Of a stretch of 64,000 nucleotides of DNA, positions 1 through 9,004 are shown in pieces. A program made the position numbers and the translations under genes. Under the pieces are notes generated by a model that saw only the letters and a program-made list of their open reading frames with translations, did not search any database and was not told the DNA's origin. Origin of the DNA: Augochlora pura (taxonomy: Eukaryota; Arthropoda; Insecta; Hymenoptera; Halictidae). The DNA lies in contig NC_135781.1 in the NCBI RefSeq assembly GCF_028453695.1, positions 14,631,640-14,695,639 on the forward strand, written 5' to 3'. Every line of letters starts with the position of its first letter. The stretch's first letter is position 1.

Positions 1-1448
1 TTGCCTTAAATATTTCTGAATACAATTTGAATTTCCTCACTGCCATAAGGAGTACATAAATCATTATATTCAATATTTTGAGATCGTTCACGTGTATCAG
101 AAAACCGTTTACGAAGCTTCTTAATTATCATCACGCCATTTACTAATGTGAGCGTTACCTTGATGGACACATGTTAATTGATACATTATTGGGAACGTAA
201 TTGCAGATTCGATCGTGTGCACCCCGACAAGTATCCACAGTTATGAAGTGACAACGCGCTATTCTCTCGGTACTGAATTGCATGATCATTACAGGAACAA
301 AACAAATCGTGTATCAAGCGCATAATGATGTTATCTAACGAGACACTGACTTACAAACACAAATCAACATCACGTGTCGCTGTACGGATCACGGTGTTAT
401 ATGTCAACCCTTAATAAGGGGTCGTAAATCATTAATCTATGAAACTGCTGGACGATCTGTCCCTTCGACGCAAACAGACAATTATTAGAATAGAGTTATG
501 TTAGAGATGATACAATTCGGTACCGAAATTGGCCATTGCAGTACAATATAAGAATTGATCCTTTTCTAGAAAAGGATAAAACATAATTATGTTTAATATT
601 TAATTAGTAATTTGCTTGGAATATTGAAATATGTGACATGATTTTATGGCTAAGCTCATTTTTATACAGAATGAGAACCAAGTGAAAATTTATTTTCTCA
701 TTTAATAACTTTAATAAATCTACAATAATGGATTTTATATAAGTAAGTTCTTCCAGTTTATTTATTTTCAATTGCAGCTGTTTAATTCATCTACACATTT
801 ACCAAATCTATTAATAGTATATTAATCAAATAGTTCAATAAAATACAAACGAAAACTTCTTCAGAATTCATTGCCTTACGTTATACTTACCCATTCTCAG
901 AATTCGCATAAACTTTGTATAACGTCATATAAACTATAAACCATAATCCATAAATCATAAAGCGTTGAATAAATAATTATGCAAATTCACCCTCCTGGGT
1001 ACATTCTGCAGAATTCTCAAATTGAATTTGTTAATAAATATTTTAGTATACAGTGATGAATTTACTAACTACTCAAAAAGGTTAGAAGTTTCATCAATCC
1101 GAATTCGTCTTTGAACTTTGCATTTTGATCACGTAAAATGTAAATCGAAAAAAGCGATTTTGATTTACCCGGTAAAATGTAAAATATCAAGCTTGTAGTG
1201 ATACATAGATTGTGACATAGATGGTGCTCGATTTGGACTGTTTATTTTGATGTTTTGTGACTCTTGACCAGCGGCACGTATTCTCTTGCTTGATGCACGA
1301 TACACGGTGTGACGCATTTTGATGCTGATGTTACAGTTCACTACGAAAGATAGGATAATAAAGTCAGTGGGTATGGAAATCTTATCGTCTCGATTACAAT
1401 TTTAACGTGTTTGAAAGTTTAAACCAATTAGAATGTATCATATGTATG
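1..1448. other. AT-rich intergenic DNA, no gene seen
   Basis: I see no convincing coding frame, RNA gene or repeat here. The sequence is AT-rich with short scattered open frames only. It ends at the TTAA target site of the piggyBac-like element that follows. Confidence 0.6.
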
Positions 1449-2102
1449 TTAACACTAGAACTTCCAAGAGGGGTCAAAATGACTTGTTTGACATTTTTTA
1501 AAATTATAACTCATTTCAGTTTCATTTTGTTTCAGAAAATTTTGCACGACTTTTCTCTAAGATATACAAATAATTAATTCTGTAAAACTGTTATGTTTTT
1601 TTTTTATCATTTTGTTGTAAATTTGTATGTAGTATACCTACATATACCGAGATGAGTTATTTTTACCCCCCCCCCCCCCCCCTCCCTCGCCACGGAACAT
1701 AGGTTTTCGGTACTGTTCTGTTGTATCGTGGAAATTATTGTGACGCGACCTTTAGTCTTAAAAGAAAATATTTCAAACTCAAAGATATGTCAACAACCAA
1801 ACAATGTTTTTCCTACGACTTACACTGTTTGACTTGGTCATTACTTGCAGTATTTATTGCAGGCAAGTTTCCTCAGATTACTTTCAGTCGATCATTTTAT
1901 GCATAAGTATTTTATAAATTTTTGCTATTCTATTACTATTATTATTCAGGTTATATTCAATTTTTGTCCATAAAAATACAAAATATATAAAAACTAAAAA
2001 TTGCTGTCTTTTCTTAAATGTCTTTGTAATTTATGAAACAAGTCATTTTGACCCCTGCGGTAGAAGTAGGTATACCTCAATCGTCGGTAGTTCTAGTGTT
2101 AA
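1449..2102. mobile_element. Non-autonomous piggyBac-like element with TTAA target duplications
   Basis: The element proper is 1453-2098 (646 bp). It is flanked on both sides by TTAA (1449-1452 and 2099-2102), the diagnostic target-site duplication of the piggyBac superfamily. The ends are inverted repeats beginning CACTAGAACT; the right end reads AGTTCTAGTG. A second, perfect 21-bp inverted repeat lies just inside the ends, at 1469-1489 and 2036-2056, which fits the terminal plus subterminal repeat design of piggyBac ends. The interior has no recognisable transposase; its only open frame (1721-1906, 61 codons) resembles nothing I know. It also contains a run of 17 C at 1666-1682. I infer a MITE-like element that was mobilised by a transposase encoded elsewhere. 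Confidence 0.85.
1666..1682 (+). repeat. Poly-C tract, 17 bases
   Basis: An uninterrupted run of C lies inside the piggyBac-like element, preceded by TTTTA and followed by TCCCTC. Homopolymers of this length are prone to length errors in sequencing, so the exact count should be treated with caution. Confidence 0.9.
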
Positions 2103-2211
2103 TATCAATTGTATAGCAGTATTCAAGTTGAAGGTTTCGAATCACCGATACATCTTTTAGGTTCGTGACTTTCAATCTTTTACGATATGTTTCATTGTTT
2201 TAGTATTAAAC

Positions 2212-2730
2212 ATGGCGCAACGATGGAACGATATAAAACGATCGGACAATCACAATGGAAATCGTTGTAATTACTGTGGAATTTCTCTAACGTCAAACCA
2301 TAAATGCTATCCGCCATTAAAAAATGGAAACAGACATGGATATAATTCATCCCCTCACATTGAATATATATCAGAAACTTCTAACAAAGCAGATAATCTG
2401 AAACTACAACGAACTAAATCAACTGAGACGCAAACAGAAGAAGCTGGGCACTCTAAAATCTCTGTCTCTACTCAAACCGTTGACAATAATAATGATGATA
2501 ATGAAAGGAAAAGCGGGCCTTATGAAATTGAGAAACACACAAAAGAAGCTGCGATTTCGAACGCCTCTCTAACGACACAAACTGATAATAATAATAACAA
2601 CCACACGAACGAGTCTTATGAAACTGAAGACTTAATCCAACGTGCGATTGAAAATATTACTCGTTCTAGACTATTATTGTGTCATTTTCAAAACAAACTT
2701 CAAAATCGAGAAGACAATTTTTTGTTTTGA
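2212..2730 (+). CDS. Small Asn-rich protein with three TQT motifs, unknown function
   Basis: This is an uninterrupted 172-codon frame whose ATG sits in a good insect start context (AAACATGG). I do not recognise the family. Near the N-terminus is a Cys/His cluster, C19-x2-C22-x7-H30-x-C32, whose spacing does not match a classical zinc knuckle. The middle is polar, low-complexity and rich in Asn, Thr and Glu, so probably disordered. It carries three TQT tripeptides (residues 73-75, 87-89, 122-124), each in a Ser/Thr-rich setting and followed by an acidic residue within two positions. TQT is the core of many dynein light chain LC8 binding sites. The C-terminal 35 residues look helical and could self-associate. 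The gene lies about 110 bp downstream of the piggyBac-like element and on the opposite strand to the kinase gene at 10.9-63.6 kb. It may be single-exon, or the last exon of a longer gene: a possible acceptor (TTGTTTTAG) ends at about 2203. Real coding status is likely but unproven. Confidence 0.6.
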   Translation: MAQRWNDIKRSDNHNGNRCNYCGISLTSNHKCYPPLKNGNRHGYNSSPHIEYISETSNKADNLKLQRTKSTETQTEEAGHSKISVSTQTVDNNNDDNERKSGPYEIEKHTKEAAISNASLTTQTDNNNNNHTNESYETEDLIQRAIENITRSRLLLCHFQNKLQNREDNFLF

Positions 2731-3902
2731 ATGTTTTTCTACATAGGAATTATTATTAATTTTTTTTTCAAATACAGTAATTCATGTCTGAAGGCGTCGT
2801 TAATCATTGGTATTTTATCAGAATTGAGTACCGTAATTATATCGGAAATCTACAACAATGTTTAAGAGTAAAAATCATCGAACTACACAAAACGCAATAT
2901 CTTATTTTCGTTTAAAAATTATTTTTTAATTAGTAAGCTATTTAGATCATTTGCTTAATTTAGAAATCAGAAGGCAGCGCGGAATCATATATCATTTAGC
3001 ATAATTTAATATAATTTAATTTGTTATGTTTTTGTTTATTACATTTGAATATTATAAATTTCATATTTTATTTTCACGTTACTGTTAAAAAATGTATGAT
3101 AAAATAGTTAAAGGTGCGCTGATCAACATCGTTGTAAAAAAAGATTGTAATGAATACTGGACAATTAGATGCAATAAATTGATTCAATAAATTTATAGAT
3201 TGAGGATGAGGTTGAAATTATTCGAATGTTCAACATGCTTTCAAATTTTCTTAAAAATCAAGGTAATCCTATCATAGAATACGATCTTTCAGCGGTAATT
3301 TAAGCCTTCAGATGTTATAGACACTTGTGGAAAAATATTTTAAAGTTGTTTTCAAGTTTCGGTAAAAGATGGACAATTATTTTTTTATATGCATGATGTC
3401 TATTCTCATAAAAGTTACAAAAAGAATTTAAGCTATTGTACATTAATCCCATAGGTCTAGTGCTACGTAACTCGTCTATAATGTTAGCACGGATGAAATA
3501 TTAGAGTAGATTGGATACCATATGGCGTATAGATACTGCTTCTTATGGACACTTCTGTGTCACCTTTTTAAGGTTCTAAAGACTTGTTACCATCTCATGT
3601 CGCGCTCGACATTATCGATAATTCACGAAAAATGAACACGTTAGCAAGAAGCAAACATCCTGTATATTTCATTTCCATTATGAGCGCTAAATATTATTTG
3701 GAGACCATAAGTGTATGCTGCGCGAACATTTAACTGGTGCCAATATGAAGCTGGTGTTAGGCTCTATATTTTATCCCCTGTCTTTTTGGTTTTGACTAAT
3801 CACAATGAAATACTTTCAGTTTCACTAGATTATATGAGCATAGACATAACGCCACCATCGTCGACCGATGGAATCTGATTCCTCGCAGTATTGTTATTCG
3901 CT
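2731..3902. other. Intergenic DNA and probable 3' flank of the 172-aa gene
   Basis: No coding frame of note. An AATAAA motif near 3187 could serve as a polyadenylation signal for the upstream small gene, although it lies about 450 bases beyond its stop. Otherwise I see only AT-rich sequence. Confidence 0.5.
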
Positions 3903-4022
3903 GAGAGATTATCATTCGTCGAATAATTATCATCCGCCGAGAAATTATCCGCTGAGGAATTATCATCCGCCGAGGAATTATCCGCTGAGGAATTATCATC
4001 CGCCGAGGAATTATCGCCCGCC
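3903..4022 (+). repeat. Minisatellite of alternating 15- and 18-bp units
   Basis: Seven tandem units can be read: 18, 18, 15, 18, 15, 18 and 18 bp. The 18-bp form is close to GAGGAATTATCATCCGCC and the 15-bp form to GAGGAATTATCCGCT, so the middle of the array has a 33-bp higher-order period. Every unit is a multiple of three, so both strands stay open. One frame reads as alternating YHPPRN and YPLRN, but I take this as a by-product of the repeat because nothing else supports a gene. Confidence 0.9.
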
Positions 4023-4629
4023 GTGGAATCCGTGGGAACGTGTAAACGTTTTAATTATTAAGTGCGAACGTGTTAGTTAATAATTGCGTGCGCCTAAGTT
4101 AAGAAGCGTCATTGTAAGAAAGGGGGCGGAAGCGGATATCGTCTTCGTTCTGACCCCCTTTTGAATTTCTAACACTGCAATTTCCTCGTGTGAGACCCAG
4201 GCAATTGGTAATTACTTTGGTGCAGAAAATCTTGCAAATTATAATGTGGTTTGAGTCGAGGATTGTATTGAGCTAATAGCTGCAAATTACAAATTCTGTT
4301 TGAAATTCTAAAGTATTATTTAAGGCTATAAAAAACTATATTGTATGATTTTCAAATAAAGTGTGACTAATTGTATATTTGTTTTGTCCTACTCGTTTCT
4401 AATCATAAATGATCTTATTCTGTTCCATTAATTGATTATTAATTTATAGGAATTTAATTGCCTTTCTTATACTTCTGCTACACTAGTTTACATCGTTGAT
4501 TTATCGTTGCAAAAGTAAAGCAATGATGGGCGATATGGTCTGAATGTGTAGTTTTTGTTACGAATAAAATTCGATCCGTTTTATCACATTTCTTATACCA
4601 AATCACTACGTTAACATGTTCGTCGCCGC
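4023..4629. other. Intergenic DNA, no gene seen
   Basis: It contains a short GC-rich inverted pair (AGGGGGC near 4120 and GACCCCCT near 4156) and an AATAAA near 4355. This could be remnant mobile DNA, but I found no terminal repeats or target duplications to prove it. Confidence 0.4.
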
Positions 4630-4692
4630 GTCACCCATATCTGGGTGACAGGTATGCCTCTGTGGGGACCCCGTCACCCAAATATGGGTGAC
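4630..4692. repeat. Pair of near-identical 20-bp palindromes
   Basis: Two 20-bp palindromes occupy 4630-4649 and 4673-4692. Both have 8-bp arms GTCACCCA and TGGGTGAC around a 4-base centre (TATC and AATA). The first differs from the reverse complement of the second at one position only, so the pair could also form a larger stem-loop with a 23-base spacer. They may be subterminal structures of a mobile element or a dimeric protein-binding site; the function is unknown. Confidence 0.9.
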
Positions 4693-5056
4693 GCTCTTCT
4701 TATTTAAGATTTTATTTATTTAATTTATGAAAATTCCATTTGTAGCACAGGAATTTAATGGACTAAGCACCGACAAATGAGAAATATACAAAATAAAAAT
4801 ACTAAAAATTCATACATTATTATATTTGTTATTAAATATAACGGCTGGGGCCACTCGTTTTTGAGTCACTGTATCATTCACGGTGTAGGCCCCCACGATT
4901 CCAACAGAAAAATGTTTAGTCCTCTAACGGACGCCAGCCTAAGGGCTGGGACCATCTGTCACAGCATTATCCGGGGGATGATCTGGTCACGTAGGCCCAG
5001 TCTCCACTACCAAATTTTCCAGTTTAGCCGCATATAAAAGAGCTAAGACTTTTCTT
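4693..5056 (+). other. Flank of the Jockey element, with hairpin and TATA-like motif
   Basis: A GC-richer stretch begins near 4845 and runs into the retrotransposon. It contains a small hairpin (CCAGCC at 4934-4939, GGCTGG at 4944-4949) and a TATA-box-like TATAAAAG at 5033-5040. The TATA motif sits about 25-30 bases before the sequence I take as the start of the Jockey element. This stretch could be an extended 5' UTR or promoter of the element, or an older element into which it inserted. The true 5' boundary cannot be fixed from one copy. Confidence 0.4.
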
Positions 5057-5205
5057 CTCATCGGGCAGTTTCAAGTCAATTTCGTTCAAACACAGGAAGC
5101 AGCGCTCAACCTCGGCTAAACGCTACAAGTTCCAGTTTATCAATCCTAGTGCGAAATAGACTTCAAGACCAGAATTCATGCAAGAAGTCACAACAGATAT
5201 CCAAC

Positions 5206-6439
5206 ATGGAGTGCACGAAGACAACCGTCCTCCAGAGGCTGCCGCGCAAAAGCACCGCAATCTTCTCGGACGCCCCACCACCTCAGAGAAAACATGCAGG
5301 TTCACCTCTAATATCCGACAAAGAAGATAAAGTCACAGAGGTCACCATGCTACAGGCCAACATCCCCACAAAAAAACGACTCGATGTCCTGTCTCCTTCG
5401 CCAGCAACACCAAGACACAATCAGGTGAGGTCGAACCAACCTCCTCCCCTACACTCCAATCCAACACAGCAAAATCCAGCCTAGCTTCAAATCCCAAGCC
5501 ACCCCCGATCTACATAGACAACTTTGATGGCAACATCAAAGCCCTCACTCAAGCTTTACTGGCCGACTACGGCCCTAACTTCAATATCAAATACCTTGGA
5601 AACAAGGTAAAAATTGCCCTTGGAGACCCGGAATCTCACCACGACCTCCAAAACAAACTTAGAAAGGCTGACAAACCTTTTCACACGTTCACCCCTAATT
5701 ACGAAAAACTTTTAACCGTAGTCCTTACGAGGGCTCCAAAACATGGAATCCCAAGACATTCTAACCGAAATTGAAGGATTTGGGATCAAACCCACCTCAA
5801 TTGTACCTCTAGGAGGTAAAACTCAGCATACTAACAACACAAAAACTCACTCCACATATAAAATAACCTTCGAGAACGGCACCAGATTCAACTCGGTTAA
5901 TAAAATCGGGTAATTCTTCTATACTCGTGTCTACTGGGAGAAATTCTTCTCCAGGAAGAATTACACACAGTGTTTCAGGTGCCAGGCCTTCGGCCACTCG
6001 TCTAGGAATTATAACCTTCCCCCGAAATACGTTAAATGCGCAGGGGCGCACTTCATCAAAGACTGCACAAAGCCCAGGGACACCCCCGCCACATGCTCCA
6101 ACTGCCGTGGAGATCACACGGCCAACTATTCCCAATGTCCTGCACTATTAAAATATATCAGTAGAAAAATCCCCTCAACAAAAATAACAAACGCAATCCC
6201 CTCCATCCATTACACTCCTCCCGGCCCCGCCACCCAAAAAGCAGCTCCTCTCATATAAAGACGCCCTCTCTACCCCAAAACCAGCCCCAAACAATCCTGC
6301 CCCCGCCGAACAATTTGGAGAACCCATCAGCATCTTCGAAAAAATCAACCAACTAATGGACATTAATCTCATGATACAAAAAGCCCAAGAACTTCTCGAT
6401 AGACTCCTTACCTGCACATCGGGGTCTCAAAAATTTTAA
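5206..6439 (+). pseudogene. Jockey ORF1 (gag-like) pseudogene
   Basis: In intact elements this protein binds the element RNA. The remnant starts with a proline- and serine-rich N-terminus (5206-5484) that ends in a stop. It continues in another frame with a conserved gag region (about 5508-5776, beginning IYIDNFDGNI), then in the first frame again from 5743. A stop codon interrupts the frame at 5911-5913. Three CCHC-type knuckles follow at about 5950-6150: CFRCQAFGHSSRNY, CAGAHFIKDC and CSNCRGDHTANYSQC. In the first, the last cysteine position is tyrosine. Another frameshift near 6230-6240 leads into the C-terminal tail ending at TAA 6437-6439. It is therefore non-functional, but the family is clear. 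Confidence 0.85.
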
Positions 6440-6471
6440 GCCTTTATGGCCGGCTGTAGCTCCATTAATTA

Positions 6472-7744
6472 ATGGCCCGCCTCCCTAACATCTTCCTATG
6501 GAACGCCGAGTCTCTCCTTCCCAAGAGACTCGAACTCGCTCACGTCCTTCAAAAACTCAACATACACATAGCCCTCGTCACAGAGACCTGGCTCACGCCT
6601 CTCACCCAGCTCTCCATCCCGGGGTACACCATAATCAGAAATGACCGACCCTACCCCAAAGGAGAAGTCGCCATTATCATCAATAAAGATATATCCTTCG
6701 AAACCGTCCCAAGCTCAACCACCAACCTAGAATCCTTCCTTATCAGACTCAACTCCCCCAGACTAATCATCGGTGTGGTCTACGCCTCTCCCTCCACCAA
6801 GTTCTTACAAGCAGACCTTGACTGCCTCACAAATCGTACCGAAAACTTCGTCATAGGAAGCGATTACTCACCCCTAACTCCAGACCCTTGCCCCCACCCC
6901 ACACCACACCCCATATCGACTGGATGGCATATCACAAGTATACCAGCAATCTCAAACTCATCACCTCCCTCCCCTCCACCAACAAAATCGACTCCTGCAT
7001 CCGTAACCTTCAAGCCTTCGTAGTAGCCTGCCGCAAAAAAGCCACCACACACCACACACCACACTCCCCACCCCTACTACATTGACATCACAAAGGACCC
7101 ACTCCTACTCTCTCTCATCCAAACTCGCCACAAAGTTCGTAGACTATGGCAAAAATACAGCCTAGACTACTTCAAGTCCTGGGCCAAATTACTCTCCCGT
7201 AAAATCTCCTCCAGAATCGCACGCATCAAAATCACTGCATGGGATAAAAAAAATCAGGCATCGAACCAGACCAGATCCAGTCTTCTGGAAAAACCACAAA
7301 ATCCTCACCAACAAAAAACAATACATTCCTCCCATCTCCATGGATCACACCACGGTCACATCCGACACCGGAAAAGCCAACCACTTCAGCCGCGTTTTCC
7401 AGGAAGTACATAACTCCACCCTAAGGGCAAAATCCAGCCACGATCAGAAAATTAAATTATTCACAGAAAAAATCTTGCTCGCGCACCCCCCCCCCCCCCA
7501 GACCCCCGGCAACTCCTAACGCATCAAACACAACAAGCCTCACAACACTACAAATACCACTACCTTATGTACACAAAGCTATCCTATCCATGAGAGCTAA
7601 CCATGAAAGCTCCAAGGCTCGATCACATCACTCCTGACCTCCTCAGGCACTCCGCCTCCAAAATCCCATTACAACTCTATTACATATTTAAACATTCCAT
7701 AAAATTGCACTACATCCCCAACATCTGGAAAGCCGTCCTATCCA
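6472..7744 (+). pseudogene. Jockey ORF2 (endonuclease/reverse transcriptase) pseudogene
   Basis: The frame starts at ATG 6472, 32 bp after the ORF1 stop. The first 130 or so codons match the apurinic-type endonuclease of non-LTR elements: FLWNAESLLPKR near the start, LVTETWL with the catalytic Glu, then VIGSDY where a GDxN-type motif is expected. After about 6880 the frame shifts and much of the endonuclease C-terminus is missing; the text resumes with a linker region (IDWMAYHKYTSNLKL). Stops and shifts accumulate to about 7480. The RT portion (about 7600-7740) shows DHITPDLLRHSA and PNIWKAVLS before breaking off. At about 1.27 kb it is roughly half of a usual Jockey ORF2. Confidence 0.85.
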
Positions 7745-8540
7745 TTTTTCACCAAAAATCTCATTCATGACTTGTCTTGAACACACGGCATTATGGGGTG
7801 GTGCTCCGTCTTGTTGCATCCACATGTTCATGCGAACATGCAAGGACACGTCTTCCAATAATTGAGGGAGCACATTTTGCAAAAAGTTGGCATAAACTTG
7901 CCCAGTCAAGCGCCCTCAAAAAAGTGTGGGCCAATGACGTGATCTCCGACAATGCCGCACCAACAATTAACGGACCACGGATGTTGAAGTGGCACAGTTT
8001 TCATCCATCGAGGATTTTTATTTGCCCAATAATGCATATTATGCCTATTTACATTTCCCGTATTAGTAAACGAGGATTCATCAGAAAAAAGCACATGTCT
8101 CAAAAATGAGGCATTTGTGCGCATTTTTGTACTTATCCAATTACAAAAATTGACGCGATTTATGAAATCAGTGCCATACAAATCCTGATGCAATGACATT
8201 CGATACGGATGGAATTCGTGTTCCTGCAAGATTCTTAAGACAGATCGCCGGCTAATTCCACTCCCTGATTTTATTCGCCTGCTGCTTACATGTGGATCTA
8301 ATGCAACTAAAGCTAAGATAGTAGGCGCATTATTTTGAATAGTAGTCGGTTGATGTTTGCTCGTGTTTGTTTTATTGTACCGGAGCGACGAAAACGGTCA
8401 GCTAATCGCTTAAAAGCCATGTGTGACTTTTGTGGCCTATCCGGATAACGAGCCGCGTACAACACTTGGGCTTTTCTGTAGCTTTTATGGCACTCCCCCA
8501 ACACCATGAACATATCGAAAGCTTCTTGAGAATTGTTCAT
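7733..8540 (-). pseudogene. IS630/Tc1-type transposase remnant with DUF4817-like HTH
   Basis: The start is ATG at 8540-8538. The first 60 or so residues form a helix-turn-helix of the type often labelled DUF4817 (YRKAQVLYAARYPDRP, then FKRLADRFRRSGT). A frameshift near 8345 follows. The next frame carries a second HTH-like part and the first catalytic Asp in LFSDESSFTNTG (about 8080). A second shift occurs at about 7909. The last segment has the second catalytic Asp in MQQDGAPPHNA and ends at EKWIGR. The third acidic residue is lost with the truncated C-terminus, so it cannot be active. Confidence 0.8.
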
Positions 8541-9003
8541 TATTGCGCTCTGACGTATTCCGATTAGAAGGTAATGCGCAACTAAGCAATATGTTTACGC
8601 TGTTGCGTGAGGTGGGCGGCTTAATAAAACACGAACAAACATCGTTTCGGGCATGTTTTGTAAACAAAACTACACCAAGGCTATTGGAACCTGTGAAAGT
8701 GATTATTGCGATACTCTTCGGTTTTTTAACGACTTTCATACTTTGCGCGACTAGAATGACCTTGAATTATAGGTCGCTGGATTCGTCTTAAAATCGGCAA
8801 TAATGTCATCGAAAAAGAAATATATAGTTCCACTTAAAAAAACATCGATGACCTTGAAATCTCAAAAAATATGACCTTGAAAAAAAACATTTCCACCAAA
8901 ATACGTCCCCCTCCGAACCAAACAATTTGTTTCTGAAGCATTTTCGCGTATCATTAATGATAATGGAGATATTGCACTGTAACACTTTATTTGCCCCACC
9001 CTG
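7733..9003 (-). mobile_element. Truncated IS630/Tc1-type DNA transposon (DUF4817 type)
   Basis: The element reads on the minus strand. Its preserved terminus lies at about 8985-9003, where the plus strand ends TTTGCCCCACCCTG and is followed by TA, the usual Tc1/mariner target. The transposase remnant occupies about 8540-7733. The opposite end of the element, with the rest of the transposase C-terminus and the second inverted repeat, is missing because the sequence passes directly into Jockey ORF2 near 7744. About 440 bp of untranslated sequence separates the transposase start from the terminus. The element sits between the Jockey remnant and the virus-like fragment. Confidence 0.75.
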
Positions 9004-9004
9004 T

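Larger units (their letters stand above)
5057..7744 (+). mobile_element. Decayed Jockey-type non-LTR retrotransposon, 3' end lost
   Basis: The element has the Jockey-clade layout: a gag-like ORF1 with zinc knuckles, then an ORF2 with an AP-type endonuclease followed by reverse transcriptase sequence. Both frames are broken. Sequence resembling the RT fingers region is reached near 7600-7740 (a KAP-x-x-DHITPDLL-like motif), and then the element stops abruptly. The RT active-site region, the ORF2 C-terminus, the 3' UTR and the poly-A tail are absent. Non-LTR elements usually lose their 5' end on insertion, so loss of the 3' end points to later deletion or recombination. A C-run lies near 7487-7499. 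Confidence 0.85.

Noticed and set aside
1721..1906. 61-codon frame inside the piggyBac-like element as a transposase remnant
   Set aside because: No piggyBac transposase motif can be recognised in it; the element is better described as non-autonomous.
3868..4080. 70-codon plus-strand frame (and a 67-codon minus frame) through the minisatellite
   Set aside because: Openness is explained by repeat units divisible by three on both strands; there is no other coding evidence.
4112..4405. Possible solo LTR starting TGTAAG with an internal AATAAA
   Set aside because: No target-site duplication matches at the two ends and no terminal inverted bases could be fixed; the similarity to LTRs is only general.
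7777..8109. 110-codon plus-strand frame
   Set aside because: Antisense shadow of the minus-strand transposase remnant.
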